This document shows positions 20,569-54,539 of a DNA stretch of 60,000 bases, in pieces (the stretch's first letter is position 1; each line of letters begins with the position of its first letter). The translations under genes and the position numbers were made by a program. Source of the stretch: Tubulanus polymorphus (Eukaryota; Nemertea; Palaeonemertea; Tubulaniformes; Tubulanidae); NCBI RefSeq assembly GCF_964204645.1, contig NC_134026.1, forward strand, positions 3,226,001-3,286,000. Reading direction: 5' to 3'. The notes beneath the pieces are model-generated. The model searched no databases and had not been told where the DNA came from. It worked only from the letters and a program-made list of their open reading frames with translations.

Positions 20569-23500
20569 ATGCCGAAGAACAGGTAAAGAACGTTGTTAAC
20601 TGAAAGAATGGTTAATTAACCTTTTTTAAAATCGTTTTGCCTTGAAGTAGTGACGTGCTGGGTTGTTGTTTGAGTGGGAGGAAATTCGAAAAATATTATT
20701 TTGACATCGCCAGCCCCCCACCCCAAAACGATCGCATCGAATCATGAAGTTTATAAAGCTCTTTTTATGTAATGACACCACAGAACTTCTTTTGATCGAT
20801 TCTCTAGGATTGAAACTTTCTCGGCCTCTTCTTTGTTTAAAATTAAGATGTGAAGTTTAGACCCCACCCCGGCCCATTCGATTACAAAAATCTTTTGCCG
20901 CTTCATGGATTTAATACTGTTTAATCTTTCTATATGATGATAGTCAAAAACGTTTGTTTTCACAATTTAAAAGTTCCACAAATATATGCCATACCTACAT
21001 CTGGATGGATGGATGCCAAACTGTCAAATTAACTGTTAAATCACAGAAGTCAATTCCTCCTTCCTGTTTCTTGCAATGCATCCACACAGATTTTGAAACG
21101 CAATAGTGGCTATTTTTATAAATGATAACCTCGTTGACTTGGAAATAATAATTTATATTTTTGATAATTTCAAGTGTTATATCCCAAAAATTGGTTAGGC
21201 ATATTATAGGCAATAAGAAATGGACTTGACTTTTTAATGCCATACTGTTCCATAGGAGAGGAGTCCTGTAGTCAGTTGGTAGGCATACTTCACACAAACA
21301 CTATTCGGTTCTTAACTACTGTGTATTTTTTCCAATTTTGCAGCAAAAATGATTCAATGAAGAAAGAATTGACTTCAAATTTAGAGTCGGCGCTGAATGA
21401 GCTACAATGTATTTGGGACAGTATCGGATTTTCTCAGCAGCAGAGACAGGAGCGTACGAGTGTAGTATTCGAACACCTGTGTAATCTGCTACAGCAGATG
21501 GTCGCCGAAGAAGGCGAGCTGAAAGATAAACTCGTCAAGAAAGTCAAAAACTACGAAGCATCGTTAATCAGTCTCGGACAAGATTTATCCGTACCGAAAT
21601 ATGAGGTAAATAGAATTCATTGACAGCTCATCCTGGGCCCAGTTTCACAAAAAAGTTAACCTCAAATTTTGGTGTAATTGCTATTGCTTACTATTGTTTT
21701 TAATGAGAACAACTATTCAAACTCAACCGTTTTTGGCTTACACATTTTCGTGAAACTGGACCCTGTAGGCCTGATTGGTTTTCTAGTTTTAAAAACCTGA
21801 TGATGGTTTGTCCCTGAAATTTTGTGAAGTTACGCTTGAAACTAGGTTTAAACTGTGTTTTCAAATTGTGATATTTTCACACTATTAATGATAGCTGAAT
21901 CAGTAAAGTAATGGTTTCTTTCATTGTCAGTTTCGATACCCTTTTCTTCGCAGCCTCGGAAAGACGTTACGTTATTACAACTGGAAAAAGATTTACGCAG
22001 TAAAGTCGAAGAGCTGACGAAAATCAAGAACGATCGTTTGAAAACGCTGAACGTGTTACAGACTGCCGAACAGAAACTATGTGACGTGCTGTGTGCCACT
22101 CCGTATTATATACCATCCGGTTCCGTTCCAACTCCGACCCAACTTGATGAGTTGCAGCAGCATACTGCTATGCTTAAAGCTGAAAAGGTATCGAATCATG
22201 CGCCAATACTGTGTAACAGTCAGCGGCGGGCGCAGAAAAACCCTGTTAGCCTAACCGTGGTTAGTGGCTTATCCGTGGTTAGGCTAACCAGATTGAAATA
22301 AGAGGCCGCACGAAGAATTTGTCAGCTAACAGCGTTTTCCTGCGCCCATTTATACCTAATCACAGTGTACTAACCATGGTTAGCACTGACAGGTTTTTGT
22401 GCGCCCACCCCCAGTTTTGTCCACTCATCCTATTCATTGGTTCCTTGAAAATCTGATTTTGAGAATTGACTCGAAACGAAAATGACCGGTGAAAATAGGT
22501 TTCAAAGCCTTAACTGTTGACATGAAGATACCTGGCCGATGTTTTAAATGGTAAAAGTAAATTTGTATTTTTCAGGAAAAACGTGTGGTCGTCTTCCGCG
22601 AGACTAAGCAGAAAATCGTCGCCCTTCTCGAAGAGCTGGAAGAGTGTCCAAATACGTCTTTCGAACGAGACATGTTGTGTGAGGAAGATGAATGTTTTCA
22701 GTTGTCGCCTGATAACATGAAAGCCATTCAGAATTTACACAAAGAGGTACCTACAATATTGCAACCAGCATTGAAATGAAAGTTTGAAAAGATAGTTAAT
22801 GATTTTTCAAGTAAATTTTAGAAAAACTTCGAGCCACGGTTTTTGATATTTTTAAATTTTTAACTCATTTCCAGTTGGAACAAAAGCAGAAGGATAATTT
22901 CTCATTGGCCGCGGAGCTGCGCGATCGGTTAAATGTGTTGTGGATTCGATTGGAAACTGCCGAGGAAGAAAGGGCACAATTCAGTTCGATGCATACTGGA
23001 TTTAAACCTGCTGTTATACAGTCTGTACGTAAACGTGATCCCCTAATATTCTCGTCGACACGCTCTATAATCATTCGAGTGAAATATGATTAATGATTTT
23101 GTTTTCGTGGTTTTTTTAACCAGCTTAGAGAAGAGATCGCCAGATGTGAACTACTGAAGTTCGAAAACATGAAAAAGTTTGTCGACGGCGCGAGGAAAGA
23201 GTTGGTCGAATGGTGGGATAAATGTTTCTACAGTCCACAACAAAGGGATGAATTCAGACCGTTTACTTGCAGTGAGTCAGATTGAAATCCGATTAGATAT
23301 CATTCGGAGATTAATGCTTCAATTGTAATAAAAGAAAATGATTTTCTACTCTAGCTGAATATACCGAGGACCTTCTTGATTTGCATGAGAGCGAGTTGCG
23401 AAAGTTGAAAGCCTACTACGATACTTACAAGACTCTGCTGGATCGGTTGAATAAGAGACAAGTTCTGTGGCTGGAATATCTCGAAATCGACGTACGTTGT

Positions 23501-26500
23501 TGAGTTATAGTCGACGATGTTTGTCGTTTTATTTGATTTTGATTGTTTTCACACTGTGGACACTGTGAATATGTTTATTTATTTTCTAGAGGAGGCAGAG
23601 CGATCCGAATCGTTTTACAAATCGCGGAGGTAATTTACTCGCCGAAGAGAAGAAGCGTAAGAAGATGCTTAAAGATTTACCAAGGGTATGATCATTTTAA
23701 ATCTTAAGTCGACATCACACAATTGTTTTTAGCCGATTAGGCCCGGGCCCACCATTCACACTGGTGTCAAATCGACTTGTACCTGTTTGGAACCAGTGCC
23801 AAATTTGGCGCGACCAAAAATGTGGAACCAGGCCAGTACCAAATTTTAGCACAGGTCAAATTATTGCGTGTGAATTGCAACTGTTTCTGGAAATGACTCA
23901 CTTTGCTTTGTTTTTTTTAAATAGTATTGTCTAGTATCAAGTGAATGGTTAACGTGTGGCCACACACTCTTGACCTGGGCCAAACCCTCTCCGCGCGATT
24001 GCAGCTTTCATACTTGACAAGGTTGAAATGTTCCTCTCTGTTTTTTTAGCTGGAAGAAGAACTATGCGATCTTATCAATAGATGGGAAGAGGAGAACGAG
24101 AAAGAATTTCTCGTCGAGGGACAGAGGTTTAATATCTACGTGAAACATCAGTGGGCGAATTACAAAGTACAGAAAGAAAATGAAAAAGCGCAAAGGGTAA
24201 GTACGCAGCGGACTTGACATTACTAGCAATCGTTTATAGTAGAGCCTGGGTTTATTTCGCTTTTCCTAAATTGACGCTCGTGTTTTTAGAAAAATTTACG
24301 CGCCAGAATAACCGAAGAGGAAATGTACTGGGGAAGTAAACCGACACCTAGCAAACGTCGATTCCTCGGCACACCGGGGAAAACACCAAACTCGAAAATG
24401 CGAAAGGTAAAACAAACGACGTCGCTTCGAATTTATTGATAGATAATTGGAATGTGCTTCTAGGTTGCTGTATGTAGCTTCATAACCTGCAATGCACTCG
24501 ATCGAAGTAGGCTAAGTGAAGTTTATATTGGGATGTTCTATTTCATATGCTTCTTTTCATGATGGCTTCACCTAAACTGTGCGAACCACCAGGATGTAAT
24601 CTTCCTGTTTGATAACAAACTTTGCCTAACTAACGCTGATAACTAGAAGATACTCCAAAAATTGTTTCCATTTTGCTTTTATTATATAACTAATGTTTTT
24701 TTTTTTTTTTTTTTTTTTCATTGATCTAATGTTTTCTAGTGTGATTTGGGTAAAACTCCTTGCACTCCTAAAAACCCGGTGTCTTTGTTGAGAGTTACGA
24801 AGGTAATCTTTGATGGAAATACACCTCGAGCCAAGTGACAGTTTTCGTGCGAGGGGCCAGCTTCACAAAATCTCGTGATTCAATTATTTATCTTTGAAAA
24901 TAAGCAGCGGTAGATGCCAGTAGTAATATTTTGTTTCGTGCAGCTGGGCCCCTTTATCTATCACCAAACAGATCAATCTCTACAAATGTGCCAAATCATG
25001 TTTAAACTATTATATCATGTCTTTAATGCTATTAATCTTTCACTGCACTCATGATATGTATTTGATGCACTGTGATCTAGATGCTTCAGCACATGTGCTC
25101 AATGTTATCAATTATCAATCTTCTTAAATCGTATTCCATTTCTGCAATTTCAACATTGACTCGTATCATGAATAAAGAATTTTAACTTTTATTCCCCTGA
25201 ATTTGAGTACTTAACTTACTACCTGTACATTAGCAATGTGTATAAGACATGTGAAGAAGAAGCCTGGAATATTTATGGACAGTTTTGGAAGTTGCCTTGA
25301 AATACATGCAGCGTGTATTCTTTCTTTTTAGTTGAATGAAACGAAAACTCCCGGTTCAGTGAGTCGAATTAACCACACTAGTTTATTCGCGTCTCCAGCC
25401 GTCGGGCGCGCTCCGAAAGCACCATCAGCTGTCAATAAATCTAAACTGAAAAGAAAATCCCTTTCAAAAGTGAGTAATATCTTCATGTGTTTCAAAATGA
25501 AGAATTTCGATCGAGAAAACTCGTAAAATACCTATCTAATGATTGTAATTTCTCCCGTTCGCTGTAGGGTTCTCGAAGATTACGTCCTAGTACGGAGAGC
25601 CAGCGTAAGTTCATGTTAATGGATAAATCTAACAACACGACTAGCGGCGTTAGTTCAAACGGTGATTCGACACATATGTCAACGATGTCTATTTCATCTG
25701 GATTGTCGTATCAAGACTTCACGGTCAGTTAGCGGTCCTATATTAGCTTTTTCGTTGCATACACTTTGAAATTTGTTTATTGTGAAGGAATATGCTCAGT
25801 TTCCGTTAATTTTGGGAGTCATGTCTTTCTTTTTTTCTAGCGTTTTCAGATGGAAATTTGATTTCTCCCTGTTTACTCATTATGGGTAAGCTGAAAACTC
25901 GAGCTAAAAATCACAGTATTCTAATTTCAAGGCACTTTCGACGTTTCATCGCACACTTCAGACTAAACAATTTGCTTCAAGCGCTGCTGCCATCTAGTGT
26001 CTCATTTGAAAACTAGATGGTCATGCATACAATCTCTTTGTTTACCTTCGCAGAATTGTTTATCAGGAATAGCCTTCTAGGTCCAAGGCAAACATTCAGT
26101 ACTATCAGTTCGAATAAGAAGAAACGAACTATTTTTGTTACATATTGTTCGGGACAAAACTTTTGTTCAATGAGATAATTCGTAGAATTGACTGACAATT
26201 TTTCTCTGAACTGGTTGACTAACAAATTCGCCAATTTATATGAGAATAACTCACTAATTCAACCACGTTGCTAATTTGTTCAGTTGTTAAATTTTTACGT
26301 CTATATTTCCTCTTGGTTCAATGTCATGAATTATTATTACTAACATAGTTCATAATTATACCTGACACAGCAACTATTGTCAGATGGTTGGGTGAATATG
26401 CTGATGTCAGCAGCTATGTAAGTTATTATTCAGGTGGGCACACATTGCTGTCGATATAGACTCCTGCTGTGACTGTTGTTAACAGACACCAATAGGCTGA

Positions 26501-26926
26501 ACACAACAACCCATATAAATTGACCTCGGTAAATTGTCTTGGTCATAAATGTAGACTGCTTATCCCCATATGTGCAGCTGAAGTATATGACAACAGCATT
26601 TCTAGCTTTCAATGTATTGACCTTATTTACCAGTATACGAGATACAGGATATCTGTTGTATACAAGACAGGCTGCATTTATATGAGTCTTAACCCCGGAA
26701 TACTTGTTTATTCATGATTCATTTTAACATATACCCAGTGGTGCGTTATTGTAGGAAATGATATCGGCCCCTAGAACTGCTTTTATTTCTCGCGACGAAA
26801 ATATATCTTCTAGTGATATTCTATTTTTCATTACAGAATGGCTTGAACACGAAAGAAAGACCGTATTGTCGAAGTAGCGTACTTCACCACGGACAAAGCA
26901 CACATTCTCGTGTGACAGGGCTGTGA
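20569..26926 (+). CDS. PRC1: Protein regulator of cytokinesis 1 (PRC1/Ase1/MAP65)
   Basis: Spliced model of 640 residues (human PRC1 is 620): 20569-20582, 21344-21605, 21954-22187, 22576-22746, 22875-23024, 23124-23271, 23355-23491, 23590-23685, 24050-24196, 24290-24406, 24740-24802, 25332-25469, 25568-25723, 26837-26926. All junctions are GT-AG and in phase. PRC1 crosslinks antiparallel microtubules at the spindle midzone and recruits KIF4A and other midzone proteins. The first half is the coiled-coil dimer rod, with LQLEKDLRSKVEEL and TSFERDMLCEEDE as family signatures. The spectrin-like microtubule-binding domain includes the near-invariant SDPNRFTNRGG block (about 376-386). The tail is basic and carries TPSKRR (Thr about 472) and GTPGKTP (Thr about 481), equivalent to the CDK1 sites of the human protein. 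The first coding exon is only 14 nt. The last exon is the least conserved and the least certain. Confidence 0.93.
21635..21764. mobile_element. Short inverted-repeat element (GGGCCCAGTTTCAC type)
   Basis: The left end is GGGCCCAGTTTCACAAAA; the right end, reversed, is GGGTCCAGTTTCACGAAAAT, about 130 bases apart in PRC1 intron 2. A second member with the same end motif is at 24853-24952, and a lone half-site (TTTGTGAAACTGGCCCC) is near 7028. This looks like a MITE family. Confidence 0.6.
22228..22406. mobile_element. Inverted-repeat element in PRC1 intron 3
   Basis: The left arm GGGCGCAGAAAAACCCTGTT continues into GCCTAACCGTGGTTAG. The right arm, reversed, is GGGCGCACAAAAACCTGTCA continuing into GTGCTAACCATGGTTAG. 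The imperfect terminal repeat is thus about 38-40 bases per side. The interior also has GTGGTTAG repeats. No coding capacity and no clear target duplication. Confidence 0.6.
23741..24008. repeat. Dispersed repeat, copy A (PRC1 intron 8)
   Basis: The segment shares ordered blocks with 37790-38024: TTCACACTGGTG, a CCAGTGCCAAAT-like block, a CTGTTTCTGGAAA-like block, TTTTAGTATCA-like sequence, and a terminal GACCTGGGCCAAACCCTCTC followed by a GCGCGATTGCAGCT-type end. The two copies are clearly diverged but collinear over about 240-270 bases. This marks a non-coding interspersed element of unknown class. Confidence 0.55.
24853..24952. mobile_element. Short inverted-repeat element, second GGGCCCAGTTTCAC-type copy
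   Basis: The left end is GGGGCCAGCTTCACAAAAT and the right end, reversed, is GGGGCCCAGCTGCACGAAA, 100 bases apart in PRC1 intron 11. The ends match those of the element at 21635-21764. Confidence 0.55.
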
Positions 26927-28000
26927 ATCTTATAGAGCGTGTGTGTGATTGTATCTATCGATTGCTGTGCTCACTCTCTGCTACGTGCGTTCTCGTCGTC
27001 TGCCGCTGGTGAAGCCAACTCTTCATTCCATGTAACAGCTGTAAATATAAAACCTACAGGCACTCGGCATGAAAACTCTGCCAGTACTTAATCAACAATT
27101 TTTATACAGATTTTATCTGAATGAAGAATTGTGCAATTCAAAATCCTACGAACGTAATATATGTTCAATTGAATTGGAAATGTCTCCTGTGCCTGGATAA
27201 TGTGTAAAGGAATTGTATGTAACAGAATGAATGGTTTTTCTGATGAAGTTTTCGTTAATGAAGGAATGTGTAAATTATCTAAATCCCTCACGACAATTTG
27301 GTTACTGGGCAATGTGGTTGCTCATAAGCATATGGTAGAACTTCTGACTGTTCAGCATTTGATGTTTTGGTGAATATTTCATTTCTTGCATGTGGCAACA
27401 CGCTGTTGAACTAGTTCAATTTAGGTCCCTTGGTAGATATAGATTAATGCAAAGTTCAGAAGTTGAGATTTCGTCGTCTGGCTTTGGTTCTAGCCTATTT
27501 GTCAATACAGAAATATAGAGCAAGAAAATGGTCTATAAATGTTAGAACAACATGTGTACATGACTGATTTAATTCCTACCGTCCACATTTATATCCATTG
27601 TATTTTATCTACGTAGATAGCTGTTAATAATATTCCACTGATTTTATCTATGTATTTCTATTAGTGCGTATTTAATGTGAGCATTTTAAACATGTTTTTC
27701 TACTTAATCAACTGAACGGTGGATGATCTATAATCCTATATAAACTTATCTGTAAAATACATATATGGTGATGTTCATTTTCATGGCTGTAATACATCAT
27801 TCCAATGCATTTTATGATTGCGTAATTTCAGTAGTTTGTTTTTTGCTGTTAATAGCTTTGCACTCGGGTCTTTATTTCATTAAGCATCATTCGGTATTGT
27901 GATATTATCAAAATTAGTTAGACTTGTCCGAGGACAGCAAATTGTGCAATTTGTGAGCTTGCCTTATCAATAAAACCAGTAAAATTCCAAATATTCAGCA
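26927..28000 (+). other. PRC1 3' UTR
   Basis: No coding frame follows the stop. The first good poly(A) hexamer on this strand with a following tail-like context is AATAAA at 27969-27974, which would give a 3' UTR of about 1.05 kb. Earlier cleavage cannot be excluded. Confidence 0.4.
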
Positions 28001-31000
28001 CTTTTCCTTCTAATGATTTTTGAGCATTGCAATTGTTTTGATGAAATGCAGGTTCCTGCTGTTGTCGTACAGGTCTCTACTGACGTACCATGCACTGCAC
28101 ACTAATCAATATTCCTATGCCAGGCAACGCTTGTTATGCTGTGTAAATATATGGAAGATAAGCGAGTCTTCATTCTACGTTATGGACAAATATGGATACG
28201 TCACAGACGCCCACATTCGAAGGACTGGGAGACCAGTAAATGTCCAACCTAATTTTGAATTCAAGTACATGGGTTGTTGGGTGATTATTCGACTTCAAAC
28301 ATATGAAACATCATAATAGAATATCCATGCCATGGAACCAGAGGATTGCAAAGGGGAACATGTAAAGGAGCCACCCCTATTTGTTTGGTACTCCTTGACC
28401 TCCTTAGGTACTTCATTGGTCAGTGGCGGATTTAGCCTACCGCACTTGCTGCTAATGCGGTAGTCAACATTTTTCCTCTAACAACATTTTACTTATTTCA
28501 TGGATGGACTTGACTTAGCTGATTCCTTGGAAAAAAGTACCCATAACAGGATTTTTCCCTTCCAAAACCCAGGAAATGTCATCTCAGCCCTTTAAATTCT
28601 TCAAAATTATCTGGGGGAGAACCCCAAACCCCCCGTGGGCACGTCATGCCTTCGGCACTCGTATGGCACATCTTGTGCCTTTGGCACTCGGTTGCCGAAA
28701 TGCGGTAGTCATATTATGCCTCTGGATCCGCCACTGTTGGTCTGCCATACTTTTTTTGTGTTAAACCATCACGACATGTCGAGGATCTTAATTAGCTCCC
28801 AGCTTCACGATTATAAGAGAGTGTACACTTAAGATGTTTATGTCTGTATATCTATCAAGTACGGGCTAGGATCCACCCCAACTACACAAGGTTCATGAGG
28901 CATTGAAATGAGTTGAATTGGAAAGTGATTGATTTGATATTTCATGGGCGGCAAATATAGACAAGGCTCTGTGCATATTCTGCCCGAACGAAGAAGTTTC
29001 ATAAGCAGGCATAGGGCAGTACCTAGAACTTAAATTTTGGGGACTGTTTGTATAGCACCAGTAATATTTGCAAAAAGGACACTTTTTCCAAAATTACTGG
29101 AATATGGCACATGGTAAATTTGCACTGTAAAACTCGATTGGTTAGGAAAATAAACCTATACTTCGCAATAAAAACTGGCAGAAGGTTTTGATGAATTCAA
29201 AGCAGCAGTTCCTCAGCGCTCCAGCAATAATCAGATTAACAGTTCTTTATTACTATTATTAGCCGTGGAAACTTGTTTCTTATTGGCACATGGTAATGAA
29301 TCCATTGATTATTCAAAATAAAATATCAATGGTGGCAATGTGCCAGCAAGTTTATGTTTAAATCCCACTTCATACACAGTCTAGAACTTTAATAGCGAAT
29401 TTTATTTCAACTCTGTGTATAGTGGGTTTTAAACTTATTATCTCTACTCCATGTCAGAGATTCTACTAATTAAAGTGGATTGTTTTCTCAGCTGAAAAAG
29501 AAAATTATTTTGCTCACACACATTCATACATCTTACACGATGACCACACATCATTCATTCATTGTGTACATTAGGACCAGATTCACTGGGTCCTAACTGT
29601 ACTTTTACAAAGAAGCTAAGCCAGGTAGGCACACACCTTTCTATTTCTGGGACATTTGGTGGGTTCTTAAAAGAACCCGGGGATAGAAGTGGTTTTTCTG
29701 TGGTCTGTAGTAGGAAGGATAGCGTGTCGAGTCTTCTGACAATTTCTCTTCGTCGGTGGATTTCTAGTTGATTCTCTTCGGAACTTTGCTGAAATACTTC
29801 ATCTCTCTTCTCATAGTTTATCTGGCGTGAGTTGGTTAGGTTGACGTCTTCTCCGGTGACCGATTCTTAGCTTTCAATAACCGTCAAGCCTCATGCCTAA
29901 TTTTGCCCCAAAATATTCCCAGAAATTTCATAAATACCCCGGAACAGTGATCCTTGGCTGGCCAACATTGACACATGAATAAGGTCTTAAAGTGTGAGAA
30001 GTATAAGCGCTATACTCTTATTTAAATGCATAAAACCCTATTTTGAGCTGCTCATGAATTGTGCGAATAATCTTTTTGTTCAAATAGTATTCTCTTAACA
30101 AGTATTCATTCAGTAAGTAAACAAAGTTCCCATTTATAGTTCGGTATTATACAATAGTAATACTGCAAATTCAACTTCCAAAATGCACGTTTGGCAGATA
30201 ATAATAATGTATTTCGTACTAAGTTAACTAGTACACCCATCCATATAGATTAACAGTAGGTTCTCGATTGATTATGATTTTATCAACTTTCGAAAATTGA
30301 CCCAATACATTTCAACATATAGGCTCAATAGAATTAACGTGAACTAAAATAAAAAGATCTTCTGAATTAGCTTTTGGCTCATTAATTATTAACAAATTTC
30401 GAATAAATAATAATCAGAAAAAGTTTAAGCACTATATATATATATATATTATCCAAGCTGATAAACCACCTTCACCTTAGACCCCTTAATTTATAATAAT
30501 AATTCAATGCTTAAGAGAAGGGCCTGAAATTTTTACATTGTGTTGAATGAATTTATAGATAAATATTCAAAAATAAATTTTGTCATTCCAAACGATCAGC
30601 TTAGTAAATCTTCAAAACAAAATGCGCGCCACGATATTTTCGTAACATACTCGCAGACAATAGAATATTAAGATATGTAAATCAATCTCCGAGTATGTGG
30701 AGGCGACATCTATGAATTTAGTTGCAAATCTTGCGTTATTTTTAAGTTGGTCACAATAAAAGCAGTTCATAAGAATCATAATCATCTAAAATATCTGATA
30801 TGTATAAATATCATTAACTATCCGGATGGGTTTGACGACTTTTATCACAAGTTTTACTAGTTTAGCACCAATACCCCGACCCCCGAACCCGTATTACAAA
30901 ACATACCCATACAAACCCCGTTTCTTGTAATTATTGCAATGCCCATAACACAATGCACGTCGACATCCAGAAAAACCTGAAACGTCGGCGCAATTTCAAT

Positions 31001-31625
31001 TTGGAAGTTGACTTTTTCATAACAGCAGTCATGGTATAAATAATAGACCTAGAAATCCACCGAACTTTTAAATATTTACAGGTAAAAATAAATCTGTGTT
31101 TTAAAGATGAAATTGTCAGTAGCCACAAGACTTGTAGGTAGCATATCTAGCGGAATTATTTACATTTAATCGAACTAAATATGAATAGTAGAACTAGCGT
31201 AGTTTAGCGGTTTGGGGACAAATTCTGTGAATTCGAAGTTTTTAAGAAACGAGTGCTTCATGAAATATCTATTGGAAGAAGTTTAAGACTAGGGAGAAAG
31301 ACAGATTAGAAACATAATAGCGGTATGAATAATAAATCGATCTATACAAATGTACACGTTTGATAATCAGACAAAATCACTCGAGAATTGGAATGAAAGA
31401 ACCTTAACCGCAGTTGACTAGATTGTTTTAAACAATGTCATTTCAGCAGCGGTTAAGAGTTCGATCAACTAACGTCTGATCATAATATTATTTGGAATGA
31501 CGATAATAAGTTTTAACAACTATCACATAGTCAAATCTCTTGGTCACGTTGATTAATTCAATGATAAAAATGCTCAATTTACGTGTGTTAATGTATCTAT
31601 AGAAGATAAAGCACCATCAGGACGA
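28001..31625. other. Gene-free region between PRC1 and PNRC
   Basis: The genes converge here. The only structured item is the inverted-repeat element at 28421-28736. A short (TA)n lies near 30433-30449. Short open frames here have no recognisable relatives. The right part should be the PNRC 3' UTR, whose end I cannot place. Confidence 0.4.
28421..28736. mobile_element. Non-autonomous transposon with CAGTGGCGGATC-type ends
   Basis: The left end is CAGTGGCGGATTTAGCC and the right end, reversed, is CAGTGGCGGATCCAGA. The same five bases, TTGGT, stand immediately outside both ends, consistent with a short target duplication. The 316-bp interior has repeated TTCGGCACTCG/TTTGGCACTCGG strings and no transposase. 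CAGTGGCGGATCC ends are, to my knowledge, common on DNA-transposon derivatives in animals. A partial relative (GAGGCGGATCTAGAAAA) occurs near 10206. Confidence 0.65.
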
Positions 31626-32072
31626 TTATGCCTGAACATTGAGCAGCATTTTCAGCTGATGTGCCATTGCTGAATACTGGGTCGGGGCTGGCGAAGCTAA
31701 AGGATCACTGTTGTTGTCATATTCAAACGAAAACCAATGAGTAGGTGGTTTTGGAAGCACCTTCGGCGATGGTGGGTCGCTAAATTTCGCTCCAGCATAG
31801 GCAGTCCCCAAAGTAGGGGGTGAAGCTGACTTGGACGGAGACCCGGTTAAGTTGGCAGCTAACTTCTGGTGGTCTGGTTTTGGTCTAATCATCTTCACTG
31901 GTGAACTTCTTTGTTTCTTCTGCTTCGGTGAAGGTGTTGACCTTTGACGGTTGTTGCGGCTGCCACTTTGCTGCTTGAATTGACCTTGTCCTTGTTGTTG
32001 GTCATTTCTGAGATCTTTATCCCCTGACATCATTTCTGAACGTGAAGTACAACTTTGGCACATTTGAGACAC
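31626..32072 (-). CDS. PNRC2: Proline-rich nuclear receptor coactivator (PNRC1/2-like)
   Basis: A single uninterrupted frame encodes 148 residues (human PNRC2 is 139). The protein is low-complexity, Gln/Ser/Lys-rich in the first two thirds. The C-terminal third has the family signature [22 protein letters not shown] and ends with LKMLLNVQA. In vertebrate PNRC2 the proline-rich PKPPxHW stretch binds the DCP1A EVH1 domain, and the C-terminal LxxLL box binds nuclear receptors; the protein links UPF1 to decapping in P-bodies. Both elements are visible here (PKPPTHW and LKMLL). The start could also be one of two Met codons 13-14 residues downstream. The invertebrate gene probably predates the PNRC1/PNRC2 split, so the symbol marks the closest human form only. 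Confidence 0.85.
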   Translation of the reverse strand: MSQMCQSCTSRSEMMSGDKDLRNDQQQGQGQFKQQSGSRNNRQRSTPSPKQKKQRSSPVKMIRPKPDHQKLAANLTGSPSKSASPPTLGTAYAGAKFSDPPSPKVLPKPPTHWFSFEYDNNSDPLASPAPTQYSAMAHQLKMLLNVQA

Positions 32073-33626
32073 AGTTGAAAGTTGCTTTGTTTAAGTCAAT
32101 TGCTCGAGTATTCGAGCATATACAAAGAACTTTTCTTTTGTTAGTTGTTGTTGCACAGGCAAATCCGATGTAAACCTACACTACGATATGTGTAAGGCTT
32201 TATCACACTGTTTATATCGGTCAAACGAATTAATTAAATGCACTGTTGTTGACTGTAGCTGTCAACTCTAGACAAATCAACTTGTCTTCAACTCTTCTCA
32301 AAAAAGTACGCACACTTTACTATGTCTACGGTACACTGACTACAGTTCTCCTAAACTCTACGATAGGAACAACAATTTTTCCTCAGACTCAGCTTTGTGA
32401 ACGAATGTTTCAGTCAATGTTCTGACTACGATCGCACTAAGTACAATATATTGTTATTATTCTATCACAACAAAACACGAAAGTTAAAGATGGCGTCCCA
32501 CTGATGATCTGTCCTACTTTTTTTTGTGTGTAGAATCGACCTAATTCGGTCAATTTACCTTCAGATATCGCCACAACTTCTACGAATAACGCTCGCTAAA
32601 GCCAGTCGACGTCTTCTTCGACAATAATTCTACCGATGCGACGTCCAAAATGCTCAAATATTCGACGATTTTCAGAGCAAAATACTGAGCTCTCGTCCCA
32701 TCTCTCCTGACACAAAACTCTCTCAATCAACAACAATCCCCAGTCGACCAATCAGATCGCTAGAAATTAATCAGGTGCTCCAATTATTCCATATATGGAA
32801 TATGACGTAGATGCCAAATATAGCTGCAATGAGTGACGAATTTCCAATGAAAATCCAGTACAATTACTCAAATTGAATAATTTTTTCAGGTTATCAGTTA
32901 CGATTTCTATATAGAATCTGAACAAATTTTAATTTTTTTTGGATTTTTAGTTCGGTATATTTCGTTAGTTTCCGTCGAGGAGGTTTCGTACGGAAGTGAC
33001 GTCATTTCAGTAGGCGGGGAATCCTTTTGTGGCAAGTGAGCGAGTGTCACCACTGAACAATTCATGTGGAATCTACATACACTCAATGTGGACATGTCGT
33101 TCGTTAGTAGAGACTAGTAGAGAGGAAAGCGTTGCGATCGCGGTTCCAATTCTATTCCGATCTGTTCTCGAGAATAAAACGCCCTGATCTTGTAGGGGCA
33201 AAAGTTATTGACTGCTTTTATACAACTACCACCATACAGTTGAGTTAGTACACAAAAGTATTTGTTTTGTTTTTTCCACTGCTGACGTCGCAAATTATTT
33301 GAAATTTGTTTATCTGTCACTCTAGTCTAAAACTATAGTAGTGCTGTCATTGAAAACAGGTAAGATTTCGTCGATTTTTGTTATTTTTTTCACATTAGAA
33401 TTCTCAAAATTGTTTGTTCTCGTATACACAATTTATAAATGCGGCTTCCATCATTTGGAAAAGAAGTAATAAGCAAGGCTTGGACAGACTTCCTGTCAGA
33501 TATCGGAAGTTCACCTAGGCCTAGAGGTGTTATCAATATCAGTTGATCAATGATAGTTAATATATGCCTAACTGTAAATAAACCGTTCGTTTGTACAAAA
33601 TTTCAGCTCTATTCCGCACTTTGAAA
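32073..33626. promoter_or_regulatory. Shared promoter region of PNRC and RNF38/44
   Basis: The two genes are head to head with about 1.5 kb between start codons. An AAGATGGCG string (about 32488-32496) fits the YY1 core and sits about 420 bases upstream of the PNRC start. On the RNF38/44 side a strong donor, AACAG followed by GTAAGA at 33360, and an acceptor TTTCAG ending at 33606 define a non-coding first exon and a 247-base 5' UTR intron. No coding frame of note lies between. Confidence 0.45.

Positions 33627-54539
<20,913 letters not shown>

Noticed and set aside
28020-28316. 98-codon frame downstream of PRC1
   Set aside because: No recognisable motif; it starts just after the likely PRC1 poly(A) site without promoter or splice support.
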